A program made the position numbers and the translations under genes. Positions 33,916 through 43,594 of a stretch of 64,000 nucleotides of DNA are shown here, piece after piece. The notes beneath the pieces were generated by a model. The model made no database searches. It was not told where the DNA came from and saw only the letters and a program-made list of their open reading frames with translations. The stretch spans positions 62,001 through 126,000 of the forward strand of contig CAKOSH010000002.1 of NCBI GenBank assembly GCA_934102215.1, given 5' to 3'. How positions within the stretch are numbered: position 1 is the stretch's first letter; every line of letters begins with the position of its first letter. This stretch comes from an uncultured Bacilli bacterium. GTDB lineage: Bacteria; Bacillota_I; Bacilli_A; RF39; UBA660.

Positions 33916-33927
33916 TATCTTTTTTTA
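33897..33927 (+). terminator. Terminator after engB
   Basis: AAAGATATT / AATATCTTT with a 7-base loop, followed by seven T; it spans the stop codon. Confidence 0.85.
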
Positions 33928-33958
33928 TATAATGGTATTAAGAATAGAGGTTGAGTTT

Positions 33959-34696
33959 ATGAATAAAAAAGGTTTTTCATTGTCTGAGTTATTAGTTGTT
34001 ATAGCAATTATTGCTGTTATTACCATAATAGCTGTTCCAAGTATTATAACAATTAATAAAAATATTAATAAGAGAATGTATAAGGAAAAGCAAGAAAAAA
34101 TAGTTGCTGCTGCTGAATTATATGCAACAAATAATCCGGATATTTTTAATGGTAAAGAGGTAATTCAAATTCCTGTTTCTGATTTATTAAAAAATGATTA
34201 TTTAAAACAAGATGTTTCAGTTGGTGATTCAAGTTGTAAGGATAATAGTGAAACTGGAAGTAATGGTGCTGATGGTTGCGTTGTTAATCCAGTAGATAAT
34301 AAATCACTTAATAATAAACTTGTTACTATTAGAAAGAAATCAATTGGTGTTATTGCTGAATTTGGTGGTAATGGAGATGAGAAAACTATTGAAGGTGATA
34401 CATTAGTTGAACAAGTTTGTGATAGTATTAGACAAGGTGTTATATTAGGTAAATGGGGTACAGGTGAAAATGATACTTGTGAGTGTCAATATGATAGTAC
34501 TGGTAAAGTAATTGGTATTTTTAAGAAAGGTACTAATGAAGCAGTTGATGCTTGTATAATTGCTGGTTCTGATCCTAATAACTGGTTAAAATATGATGGA
34601 GTAGAATGGAGAGTTTTAGGTTTATATAACATTCATAATGATGGAACTAGATTATCTGCTAAAATGATTACTCATCAAACAGTAGATGTACAATAA
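33959..34696 (+). CDS. Type IV pilin-like protein with prepilin signal
   Basis: 245 residues from the ATG after AGAGGTTGAG. The N-terminus MNKKGFSLSELLVVIAIIAV is a classical type III prepilin signal: Gly before Phe, Glu at +5 and a long hydrophobic helix. It should be cleaved by a prepilin peptidase. The rest includes a Cys-containing domain and ends with NNWLKYDGVEWRVLGLYNIHNDGTRLSAKMI. That end looks like the start of a DUF6273-type domain which then stops early, so the protein may be truncated. No other pilus genes are nearby. It may belong to a competence- or secretion-like system encoded elsewhere. Confidence 0.7.
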   Translation: MNKKGFSLSELLVVIAIIAVITIIAVPSIITINKNINKRMYKEKQEKIVAAAELYATNNPDIFNGKEVIQIPVSDLLKNDYLKQDVSVGDSSCKDNSETGSNGADGCVVNPVDNKSLNNKLVTIRKKSIGVIAEFGGNGDEKTIEGDTLVEQVCDSIRQGVILGKWGTGENDTCECQYDSTGKVIGIFKKGTNEAVDACIIAGSDPNNWLKYDGVEWRVLGLYNIHNDGTRLSAKMITHQTVDVQ

Positions 34697-34707
34697 CATT
34701 AAATAGT

Positions 34708-34736
34708 AAAAGTATTAGAAATAATACTTTTTATTT
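34708..34736 (+). terminator. Terminator after the pilin-like gene
   Basis: Perfect 10-bp stem AAAAGTATTA / TAATACTTTT, GAAA loop and T-run. The same design occurs at 39272 and 44742. Confidence 0.88.
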
Positions 34737-34775
34737 TGTCATTAATATAGTATAATCATTGTAGGAGAATTAACT

Positions 34776-35540
34776 ATGAGGGATTACTTTAAATACAGAT
34801 TTGGTGAAGATATAGAATTTAATATTAAAGATGGAGAATTTGTTTCTATAATAGGTAACAATAATGATTTACTTGTTCATACTCTTTTATTTGGAAATAA
34901 AAAAGCAAATATATTTCTTGGAGATATAGAACTTAATAAAATAAATATGGGAAAAGCAAGAAGAAGAATGAATTATGTACTTTATAAAGATTTAGATATC
35001 TTCGTAGCAGAAACTGTTATGGATGAAATAGCATTTGGTCTTGAAAGTCTTGCGATGAGTAAAAATGATATAAAAGAAAAAATAGAATCAATGGCTAAAA
35101 GATTTAAAATGACTGATTTACTTAATAAAGATCCAAATAGTTTAGGATGTAGTGATAAAATTAAAATGAAAATCATGTCATCATTAATAATAAGGCCTAA
35201 AGTATTTGTTATAGATAATATATTATCACTACTTGATTACAATGATAAAATATTAGTATTTGATATATTAAAAGAATTTTGTAAAGATACAGGTATTGTT
35301 ATTAACTTTACTAATGATATTGAAGAAACTATGTATGGTGAAAAAATAATAATCATATATGATAAAAAACTTATATGTGAAGGTAAGACACTTAGTGTTT
35401 TAAATGAAGAAAAGATTCTTAAAAGACTTGGTCTTGGTTTACCATTTATTGTTGAACTTAATAAGTACTTAATGGATTATAAATTAATTGATAAATATTA
35501 TCTTACAAATAAGAAGTTAGTAGGTGCGATATGGAAATAA
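34776..35540 (+). CDS. ecfA1: ECF transporter ATPase homologue with lost catalytic motifs
   Basis: 254 residues. Position before a second ECF ATPase, EcfT and truA is that of ecfA1 in Firmicutes, and the overall fold pattern is that of an ABC ATPase. The key motifs are gone: Walker A reads GNNNDLLVH (27-35) with no GK[ST]; Walker B reads VFVIDN (Asp147, Asn148 instead of the catalytic Glu); the signature reads LGCSDK instead of LSGGQ. It probably cannot bind or hydrolyse ATP and would act as the silent half of a heterodimer. It overlaps the next gene by 10 bases. Confidence 0.8.
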   Translation: MRDYFKYRFGEDIEFNIKDGEFVSIIGNNNDLLVHTLLFGNKKANIFLGDIELNKINMGKARRRMNYVLYKDLDIFVAETVMDEIAFGLESLAMSKNDIKEKIESMAKRFKMTDLLNKDPNSLGCSDKIKMKIMSSLIIRPKVFVIDNILSLLDYNDKILVFDILKEFCKDTGIVINFTNDIEETMYGEKIIIIYDKKLICEGKTLSVLNEEKILKRLGLGLPFIVELNKYLMDYKLIDKYYLTNKKLVGAIWK

Positions 35541-36376
35541 AGTTTGATCATGTAAGCTATGTAGTAAATGAATTTACACCTCTTGAAAAAACTATATTGA
35601 ATGATGTTTCTTTTAGTATGAAAGGTCCAGGAATATATGCAGTACTTGGCTCTTCTAATAGTGGTAAAACAGCAATAGGAGATTTAATTAATGCGTTACT
35701 TGTGCCAACTAAAGGTAGTGTTAAAATAGGTAGATTTACTAATAATGGAGTTAATAGAATAAAAAATATAGATAAACTTCGTTTTGATACAGGATATGTA
35801 TATAAAAATCCATATGATATGTTCTTTAATAATACAGTTAAAAAAGAAATAGAATATGGAATGAAATACTTTAAATATAAATTAGAAAAAATAGATATGA
35901 GAGCAAGTGAAGCACTTAAACTTGTAAGTCTTGATGATAGTTATTTAGATATGAATCCTCAAGATTTATCATTTTGTGATGCGAAAAAAGTAGCACTTGC
36001 ATGCGCTCTTGTATATAATCCAAGCGTATTAATATTAGATGAATTTACCGCAGGACTCACATATAAAGATAAAAATGAATTATTAAGATTACTTAGAATA
36101 CTTAAAACTAAATATAAAAAAATGATAATATTACTTTCTAAAGATACAAGCTTTTGTTATCAAATAGCTGATTATGTATATCTTATGCATATGACTAAAC
36201 TTGCTTGTGAAGGAGAAAAAGAAATATTAAATAACGTAGAAACATTAAAAGAACTTGATCTTGAAGTTCCACCAATAGTTGATTTTGTAAATGAATGTAA
36301 TAAAAATGGACATGAAATATATCACTATACAACAACTCATGATTTAATTAAGGGGGTGTATAGAGATGTATTCTAG
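35531..36376 (+). CDS. ecfA2: ECF transporter ATPase EcfA2
   Basis: 281 residues. Walker A GSSNSGKTA (40-48) and Walker B VLILDEF (Asp170-Glu171) are intact, and there is a Q-loop region (VYKNPYDMFF). The signature motif is altered (LSFCD in place of LSGGQ). It powers uptake of vitamins or metals through interchangeable S-components together with EcfT. The composite ATP site would combine this Walker A with the partner's degenerate signature, which raises the question of which site works. It overlaps ecfT by 11 bases. Confidence 0.88.
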   Translation: MEIKFDHVSYVVNEFTPLEKTILNDVSFSMKGPGIYAVLGSSNSGKTAIGDLINALLVPTKGSVKIGRFTNNGVNRIKNIDKLRFDTGYVYKNPYDMFFNNTVKKEIEYGMKYFKYKLEKIDMRASEALKLVSLDDSYLDMNPQDLSFCDAKKVALACALVYNPSVLILDEFTAGLTYKDKNELLRLLRILKTKYKKMIILLSKDTSFCYQIADYVYLMHMTKLACEGEKEILNNVETLKELDLEVPPIVDFVNECNKNGHEIYHYTTTHDLIKGVYRDVF

Positions 36377-37121
36377 GAATTCATTTGGTTCATATTATCC
36401 AATTGATTCTTCAGTACATAGACTAAATCCTATTATTAAATTAATTGATTTTCTTATAATAATATTTTTAGTTATATTTTGTAATTCATTATATATAAAT
36501 TTATTTATGTTAGGACTTGTTATTATAATGATGTTACTTAGTTTTGTACCTTTGAAGTTTTATATAAATACTTTTTGGTCATTAAGATATATTTATATTT
36601 TGGTAGCATTTATATGTGCTAGTATGAGAATGAATATGAATGGTTATTTAACTATTCTTACTAAGATAGTTGTAGTAGTAGAATACTTAAATATAATAAG
36701 TTATACAACTTCTCCTAGTGAAAGTGCTTATGGAATAGAAAAGTTTCTAGCATGCTTCAATATATTATATTTACCAATATCAGGACTTGCTTTTAAAATA
36801 AATTCAATGCTTAGATATGTTCCATTATATATGAATGTAGAATATAAAACTTTAAAGGCACAAGCTTCAAGAGGAATAGATTATTATCATACTAATATTT
36901 TTGGAAGAATGTATGCTGTTATGAGTTTATATTTAAATGTACATAGACTTACAAGAAGAAAGAATAAAGAAATTGCTTTATCAAGAGAACTTAAACTATT
37001 TAATTTAAGACGTTATAGAACTAATTATAGAACTAATAAAGTAGGTTTTTATGATATATTTTTTACAGCATTTCATATCTTATTAATACTTGCTTATTTA
37101 AAGGATAAAGGTGTAATATGA
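36366..37121 (+). CDS. ecfT: ECF transporter transmembrane subunit EcfT
   Basis: 251 residues with about five to six hydrophobic helices. The N-terminus SSVHRLNPIIKLIDFLIIIFL matches the EcfT start 'S.lHrLdPr.Kli'. The cytoplasmic coupling region contains AQASRGIDYYH, equivalent to the A-R-G motif that docks to the ATPases, and a second basic segment (REL.LFNLRRYRT). It links the ATPases to substrate-binding S-components. The start lies in AGGGGGTGTATAG. It overlaps truA (ATGA). Confidence 0.9.
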   Translation: MYSRNSFGSYYPIDSSVHRLNPIIKLIDFLIIIFLVIFCNSLYINLFMLGLVIIMMLLSFVPLKFYINTFWSLRYIYILVAFICASMRMNMNGYLTILTKIVVVVEYLNIISYTTSPSESAYGIEKFLACFNILYLPISGLAFKINSMLRYVPLYMNVEYKTLKAQASRGIDYYHTNIFGRMYAVMSLYLNVHRLTRRKNKEIALSRELKLFNLRRYRTNYRTNKVGFYDIFFTAFHILLILAYLKDKGVI

Positions 37122-37846
37122 GATATTTAATGAATATTACTTATGATGGAAGTAAGTTTTATGGATATCAAATTCAAAAGAATAAGATTACTATAGAAGG
37201 TGAACTAGAGAAAATAGTATCAATGATATTTAATGAAAATATTAATATAATAGGTACTTCTAGAACTGATAAAGGAGTACATGCGATAAATCAATATTGT
37301 CATTTTGATAGTGATAAAAAGATGAATACTGATAGATTAAAACATAGTATAAATAGTTTAATAAATGATTCAATATATATTAAGAATATAGTTATAGTAG
37401 ATGATTTATTTCATTCAAGATATAACTGTATAAAGAAAGAATATATATATAAGATAAATATGAATGATTATGATCCTATTAGTAAAGATTATATATATCA
37501 ATATAATAAAAAGATAGCACGAGAATTATTAGATAAATTTATAAGTAAAGTAAGTGGTAAACATAATTATAAGAGTTTTACTTCTGATAAGGATAAGAAA
37601 TCTTATGAAAGAATAGTTAAAATAGATTATAAAATATCTAAAGGAATACTTTATTTAAGATTTGAATCAAGTGGTTTTTTAAGATATATGATTAGAAATA
37701 TAGTAGGTCTTTTACTTGATATAAATGATGGTAAAAAGAGTATTAATGATATTGATGATATATTTAAGAGTGAAAATAGAGTAACACTAGGAGTATGTGC
37801 TAGTCCAGTAGGTCTTTATTTAAATAAAATTTATTTTAAAAAGTAA
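37118..37846 (+). CDS. truA: tRNA pseudouridine synthase A
   Basis: 242 residues. The catalytic Asp51 is in SRTDKGVHA. MNITYDGSKFYGYQIQ at the start, the RYNCIKKEYIYKI segment and GLLLDINDGKK near the end are family marks. It makes pseudouridine at positions 38-40 of tRNA. The ecfA-ecfA-ecfT-truA order is conserved in Firmicutes. Confidence 0.96.
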   Translation: MRYLMNITYDGSKFYGYQIQKNKITIEGELEKIVSMIFNENINIIGTSRTDKGVHAINQYCHFDSDKKMNTDRLKHSINSLINDSIYIKNIVIVDDLFHSRYNCIKKEYIYKINMNDYDPISKDYIYQYNKKIARELLDKFISKVSGKHNYKSFTSDKDKKSYERIVKIDYKISKGILYLRFESSGFLRYMIRNIVGLLLDINDGKKSINDIDDIFKSENRVTLGVCASPVGLYLNKIYFKK

Positions 37847-37900
37847 TAGATATTTATTAGTATAAATGATATAATTTTTATATAGTAAGGATGTGTGAAT

Positions 37901-39138
37901 ATGAAAGATAAGAAATATATTTATATTACATTAACAATAGTATTTTTAGTAGCTGCATTAGGTATATCTTATGCATAGTTTAATGCTGTTATAAAAGGTA
38001 ATGATACTGCTAAAGAGCAGTCTGTTATAACAGGTAATTTAGAACTAACTTTTACTGATGACACTGAAGTTACATTACCAAATGCAGTACCAGGAGATTC
38101 TTATACAAAGACTATTTCAGTAAAGAATACAGGTACATTAGATGCAAGTTATAGTTTAGTATGGCAAGAGTTAACTAATGAAATCACTAATGACGAATTA
38201 GTTATAGAAGCGACTTGTAAACGTTTAAATAGTTCTAATACAGAAGAAGGTACATGTGAAGCAATAGCTCAAACACCTATTAAATCAAATACAATAAAAA
38301 AGAACATTTCAATAGAACCTTCTGTTACTCATGAATATACAATTAAAGTAACATTCTTAGATACAGGTAGTTTGCAAGATTATAATAAAAAGAAATCATT
38401 TAGTGGAAAACTTGGAATTAATGAATATAATTTACCAACATCAGTATCATTTACTGAAGATTCATGGGAAACAATAGCAGAACTAGTTAAAGCGGGTAAA
38501 ACAGATACTTATAATGTTGGAAATACTAAAACAATAGATATGGGAACTTATGGTATTCATACAGTACGTGTAGCAAATAAATCAACACCAAGTGAATGTT
38601 CTACTACTGGTTTTTCACAAAGTGCATGTGGATTTGTACTTGAATTTGCAGATATTATAACAACACATGCAATGAAAGACTCTGCTACAAATAAAGGTGG
38701 ATGGCCAGCAACATCAATGAGAACATTTGTAAACAATGATATATATATAATGCAATACCGGAAGAAATAAAGAATGCAATAATAGATACAACAGTAGTAT
38801 CAGGACACGGAAATGAAGATACAGAAAATTTTACATCAACTGATAAATTATATTTATTAGCGCCAAAAGAAATATATACAGATTGGTCTGATAATTATGA
38901 TGATGCAAGATATTTAACAAGAACATTAGATTGTTATATAGCTAAAGAAGTAACAACAAGTAACTATAGTGGAGCTATTAAAAATAATGAATCTAATGCT
39001 GATTATTGGTGGCTTCGTTCGGCACCTTGGCGTAGTAGCTATGACCAGAATTTCTATTGTGTAGGCAAAAATGGTAATTGGTGTGGACTCAGCGCAGATG
39101 ATATTTATGGTGTTTCACCAGCATTCCGTATCGGATAG
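37901..39138 (+). pseudogene. Broken SipW-type-signal surface protein with DUF6273 domain
   Basis: After GTAAGGATGTG, an ATG opens MKDKKYIYITLTIVFLVAALGISYA, then hits TAG at 37976-37978, where related proteins have an aromatic residue (TGG or TAT is one base away). The frame then continues without breaks through a TasA/SipW-like beta domain (PGDSYTKTISVKNTGTLDASYSLVW) into a DUF6273-type domain. Near 38740-38752 an (AT)n run has gained bases: the frame closes after IYIMQYRKK, while the +1/+2 shifted frame continues the family sequence (AIPEEIKNAIIDTTVVSGHG ... YWWLRSA ... GVSPAFRIG) to 39138. Two lesions make it a likely pseudogene. Confidence 0.85.
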
Positions 39139-39271
39139 TGTAAAAGAAATGTAAAGAAAGAATGGCGTACAATATTATTTTGGAGTACTAAAACTGATCC
39201 GACTAAAAAATAATAAAGTATGATGTATGTTATAAAAGAATAAAAACAAAATCATTGGAAATTTGAAATTT

Positions 39272-39296
39272 AGGTACTAGAAATAGTACCTTTTAT
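39272..39296 (+). terminator. Terminator downstream of the DUF6273 pseudogene
   Basis: AGGTACTA / TAGTACCT around a GAAA loop, then TTTTA. The region 39139-39271 shows no supported gene. Confidence 0.8.
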
Positions 39297-39333
39297 GTTG
39301 TATAATTATCTATAGTATAGAGGTGTGTGTATT

Positions 39334-42300
39334 ATGAATAAAAAGGTTAAAATATTACTTATTGTTATATCTATAACAGTATTTTTTTATATTGGATATT
39401 ATTTTATAAAAAGGGATAATAATTTAATTAATATAACTTCTTTATCTAAAGAATTTGTTGCTACTTATTATAATGAATTAAGTAAGAGTGATTCTAATGA
39501 AGAAAAAGATAATATGCTTATTGTAATTTCTCCTAAAAAAATAAAAAATACTTATGGTGCTTCTAATATTATTGAAGCTCCTAATAATCAATATATATTA
39601 CAATATGATTCAAAAGAATTAAAAGATAAAGCATTGAATAAATTAAATAATGATAGGAATATTAAAAGTGTTGAAGAAAATGAAACGATTGAATTATTTG
39701 AATCTAGTGGTACAAGTGAATTTAGTTATAATTCCTGGGGAATAGAAAAAATGTCATTAAATACCGCTAGTGATTTTGCTAATAGTCAAGAACTTAATAA
39801 TGTTAATGTTGCAATAATTGATACTGGACTTGATGTTTTATTATTTAATAAATATTATTCTAGTAAACTAGCTGGAACATATAATGTACTAGATAATTCA
39901 ACTAGTTTAGAAGATACTGATGGACATGGAACACATATTGCTGGAACAATTGCTGAAAGTACACCAAATAATATAAAAATATTACCAATTAAGGTTTCAA
40001 CAAATGGTACAATGTATATAACTGATATTGTTGCTGCTATTAACTATATTGTCTATAACAAAAATGCTGATGTAATTAATATGAGTTTTGGAAGTTATTA
40101 TAATTCAGAATCTTTAGAACAAGCAATTATATCTGCAAATTCTAATAATGTTATTTGTGTTGCTGCTGCTGGAAATGAAAATACATCTAGGTTGAGTTAT
40201 CCTGCATCATATGACACTACTATTTCAGTTTCATCTATAGATTCGGAATTAAATAAATCTAGTTTCTCTAATTATGGTTCAAAAATAACATTTACTGCTC
40301 CTGGAACAAACATAAAAAGTATTATGGGAAAAGATACAGATATTTCAATAAAAAATGGTAATAACGATGATGATGATCATGAAATAATCAGTGGAACTTC
40401 AATGGCTACTCCCCATGTTGTAAGTGCAGTAGCAATATTAAAAAGTTATAATAAAAATTTAACTTTAGAGAATACAATTGATAATTTAAAAGAAAAAACA
40501 ATTGATTTAGGAGATCCTGGTTGGGATAAATATTATGGATATGGTTTAATTTCATTTGAAAATGTTGAATTTTGTGATAAAACATATTGTGATGAATTTG
40601 GTATTTTTAAAGATGATAATAAACATATTACAGGATTTAAATTAAATGAATTAATCTTTACAAAATATAATTATTACTCAATAACTAATCTTTTAGCAAG
40701 TAAAATTAATATTACATATAATGATAATTCTAGTGAAATAATGTCATTAGGTGATATATCAAATTTAAAAATATTAAATTATGATCCAAATTCTTCTCTT
40801 AAACAAACTGTAACATTAAATATTGATGATATCAATTTAGATATAGAAGTTACTAATCCAACAGATTATCTTTCTGGATGGGAATATAATGTTTTAGAAG
40901 GCGATACAATTGAAATTACTGGTTATAAGAGTCATGATTTAAATATAAAGAAATTATATATTCCTGAAACGATTGATTATAAAAATGTTATTTCATTTAT
41001 AGATAATATTAAGTTTAGTGAGATAAGTCGTGATTTTGATAATTATGAATATTTATATTTACCTGAAAAATTTAATAAAATAGGTGACTATAATTTTATA
41101 AATAGTAAAATTAAATATTTAGAAGGTGATAGTAAATCAGTAAGTGTTGGAAGTCATAGTTTTGAATCTAGTTCTATTATTAAAATTGATATTCCAGTAA
41201 GTGATGTTTCTGATTACGCATTTAAAAATTGTTTGGAATTACTATATATAAATATAATTGGTAAATCAACATCAAAAACTGCTACTATAGGTGACTATGC
41301 ATTTTATAATTGTAAGAAATTAGAAAAAGTTTTATCTACAAGTGGCGCTAATACTATGTCATTAGGAAATTATGCATTTTATGATAATATATCTTTATCT
41401 ACTTTTGAACTAGATATGCATGATAATATAGGTGAGTATGCATTTTATAATACACAGTCATTATTAGCATTAGAATTGGGTTATGCTTCTTCTTTTGGTA
41501 AATATGCTTTTTATGGTAGTGGTATTTATGAAATTGATCTTTCATATAGATTAGAAGAAATAAATGAATCAACTTTTGAAAACTGTAAAAATTTGCAAAA
41601 AGTTTCTTTTACTGCTGGAAAAATTGGTCCAAGAGCATTTTATAATTCAAATATTAAATATATTTCTTTTAGTGATGTTAATTATATAAGTGAGAATGCA
41701 TTTGCGTATAATCCAATTAGTGATGGAAATACAACTGTAAGTGATTCAAAAGTTTATGATTATATCTTTGATGTCGGAATATATGAAGTAGCAACAAATA
41801 AATTAATAATTGGTTTTTCCGGTAAATCTACTACAAAGAAAAGAGTTGAAATTCCTGATTACATAACTGAAATAGGAAATTATGCTTTTACTGGAAATAG
41901 TGATTTAAAGGAAATAACAATACCTTCAAGTGTTACAAAAATAGGTGATTATGCGTTTATGGATTGCTATCAATTATCTAATGTATATTTGCTTGGTAAT
42001 GATGTAACATTCGGAAGTGAAACATTTAAAAGATTATATGAAGGTGAAATTCAAAGTAACAATTTAAATATATATGTATATAAAGATTCACAAGCAAAAC
42101 AACTTGTAGAAAATTATGGATTAAATTATAGACATTACGAACCGGATAAATATGAAATATTAAATATGAAAGATAAGTATGTTGCTAAAAAATATATTAC
42201 TGGTGAAGATGTTCCTGTTATTAAGTTAACTTATATTGAAAAAGAAGTAAGAGAAGAAATAGTCAGTGATGAAACATTCGCTAATGGTCCTATATCAACT

Positions 42301-43584
42301 GGTCATGCTTTAAATCTTGAATATGAAAATTCAAATTCTGGTCTTCAATATGGTGATACATATATTATTTTAAATATAAAAAATAGTTTGGGTTATGTTG
42401 TTGCTAGTGATGAGAAGGTTCCAATAGTAGTAGTAAAAGCAACTCCTGTATATACTATTCCTAAAAATATAACTGCAAAGATTGGACAAAAATTATCAGA
42501 AATAGTTCTTCCAGATAACTTTGAATGGATGGATAAAGATGAAATAATTAGTGAAATTGGAAGTGTTATTTATAAAGCAAAATATATTCCAAATGATACT
42601 AAAAATTATGAAATAGTTGAAAATATTGAAATACCTGTGTTGGTTGAAAGTTCAAAGACTATAATAATTCCAGATATAAGTATAAGTAATAAAACATATG
42701 ATGGAACTAATAATATTAATGTTTCAAATATTAATATTACAAATTTAGATAAAAATGATTATAGTATTGTTAGTGCTATTGCTGAAAATGTAAATGTCGG
42801 TGAACAAACAGCTGTAGTAAAATTAAGATTAACAGATGATAAATTTTTATTGTATAGTTTTGAAAATAATGAACAAGAAAGTGAATTTAGAATTTCATTT
42901 AATATTGATAAAGCAGATATTATTTTAGAAGATTTATCAAAAGATGTTCATGTTACTTATGATAATGATTATCATAGTATTGATATTAATATCAAATCTA
43001 ATTTAAATTTTGTTATAAAATATTGTGATGAAAATGGTGAATATAATTTTGATGATTTGCCTAAATATAAAGATATGGGTAGTTATATTATTAAATATAA
43101 AGTGTCTATTGATAATAATTATAATGATTATTATAGTCAAAAAACATTAACAATTAATGACAATGTAACATATATAATTGAAAAATATAGAGTTATTGAA
43201 GATTCACATTATATATCAAGAATTATGCCTAATACTACAAAAGATAAATTTACAAGCAATATTAAGCTTGGAACTGATTATTCAGTTAATATTGAAACTA
43301 TTAAATTAGAAGATAAAGATTTATTATATACAGGTTCTAAAACTAGTATATATAGAGGTTCTAATGTTTATGCTGATTACATTAATATAGTAATAGGTGA
43401 TATTGATGGAGATGCTGAAGTTACATCAAGTGATTTATTAAAAGTAAGACAACATTTAATTGGAACAAAAATACTTGGTGGAATATATTTATTATCAGCA
43501 GATATAGATGATGATGCTGAAATTACATCAAGTGATTTACTTAGAATAAGACAACATCTAATTGGAACAAAGGTAATTTCTTAA
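39334..43584 (+). CDS. Giant subtilisin-like protease with LRR_5, Ig-like and dockerin domains
   Basis: 1416 residues from the ATG after GAGGTG. An N-terminal membrane helix is followed by a propeptide and an S8 peptidase domain with the triad Asp163 (IIDTGLD), His198 (DGHGTH) and Ser356 (ISGTSMATPH). Next, from about 540-920, come BspA-type leucine-rich repeats (IGDYAFYNCKKL, EIPDYITEIGNYAF). Ig/MBG-like beta modules follow. The last about 63 residues are a type I dockerin-like pair of calcium loops, GDIDGDAEVTSSDLLKVRQHLIG and DIDDDAEITSSDLLRIRQHLIG. It is probably exported and held at the surface through the dockerin. The anchored protein encoded next is a candidate partner. Confidence 0.88.
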   Translation: MNKKVKILLIVISITVFFYIGYYFIKRDNNLINITSLSKEFVATYYNELSKSDSNEEKDNMLIVISPKKIKNTYGASNIIEAPNNQYILQYDSKELKDKALNKLNNDRNIKSVEENETIELFESSGTSEFSYNSWGIEKMSLNTASDFANSQELNNVNVAIIDTGLDVLLFNKYYSSKLAGTYNVLDNSTSLEDTDGHGTHIAGTIAESTPNNIKILPIKVSTNGTMYITDIVAAINYIVYNKNADVINMSFGSYYNSESLEQAIISANSNNVICVAAAGNENTSRLSYPASYDTTISVSSIDSELNKSSFSNYGSKITFTAPGTNIKSIMGKDTDISIKNGNNDDDDHEIISGTSMATPHVVSAVAILKSYNKNLTLENTIDNLKEKTIDLGDPGWDKYYGYGLISFENVEFCDKTYCDEFGIFKDDNKHITGFKLNELIFTKYNYYSITNLLASKINITYNDNSSEIMSLGDISNLKILNYDPNSSLKQTVTLNIDDINLDIEVTNPTDYLSGWEYNVLEGDTIEITGYKSHDLNIKKLYIPETIDYKNVISFIDNIKFSEISRDFDNYEYLYLPEKFNKIGDYNFINSKIKYLEGDSKSVSVGSHSFESSSIIKIDIPVSDVSDYAFKNCLELLYINIIGKSTSKTATIGDYAFYNCKKLEKVLSTSGANTMSLGNYAFYDNISLSTFELDMHDNIGEYAFYNTQSLLALELGYASSFGKYAFYGSGIYEIDLSYRLEEINESTFENCKNLQKVSFTAGKIGPRAFYNSNIKYISFSDVNYISENAFAYNPISDGNTTVSDSKVYDYIFDVGIYEVATNKLIIGFSGKSTTKKRVEIPDYITEIGNYAFTGNSDLKEITIPSSVTKIGDYAFMDCYQLSNVYLLGNDVTFGSETFKRLYEGEIQSNNLNIYVYKDSQAKQLVENYGLNYRHYEPDKYEILNMKDKYVAKKYITGEDVPVIKLTYIEKEVREEIVSDETFANGPISTGHALNLEYENSNSGLQYGDTYIILNIKNSLGYVVASDEKVPIVVVKATPVYTIPKNITAKIGQKLSEIVLPDNFEWMDKDEIISEIGSVIYKAKYIPNDTKNYEIVENIEIPVLVESSKTIIIPDISISNKTYDGTNNINVSNINITNLDKNDYSIVSAIAENVNVGEQTAVVKLRLTDDKFLLYSFENNEQESEFRISFNIDKADIILEDLSKDVHVTYDNDYHSIDINIKSNLNFVIKYCDENGEYNFDDLPKYKDMGSYIIKYKVSIDNNYNDYYSQKTLTINDNVTYIIEKYRVIEDSHYISRIMPNTTKDKFTSNIKLGTDYSVNIETIKLEDKDLLYTGSKTSIYRGSNVYADYINIVIGDIDGDAEVTSSDLLKVRQHLIGTKILGGIYLLSADIDDDAEITSSDLLRIRQHLIGTKVIS

Positions 43585-43594
43585 GGAGGACGAA

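Noticed and set aside
37976..37978. TAG read as an amino acid (recoding)
   Set aside because: TAG is used as a normal stop elsewhere in the window (for example ffh and engA-like neighbours such as nrnA), and the same gene also has a frameshift.
39139..39271. A short frame with TKTDPTKK between the DUF6273 pseudogene and the protease gene
   Set aside because: It is too short, has no start signal, and no similarity is recognised; treated as intergenic.
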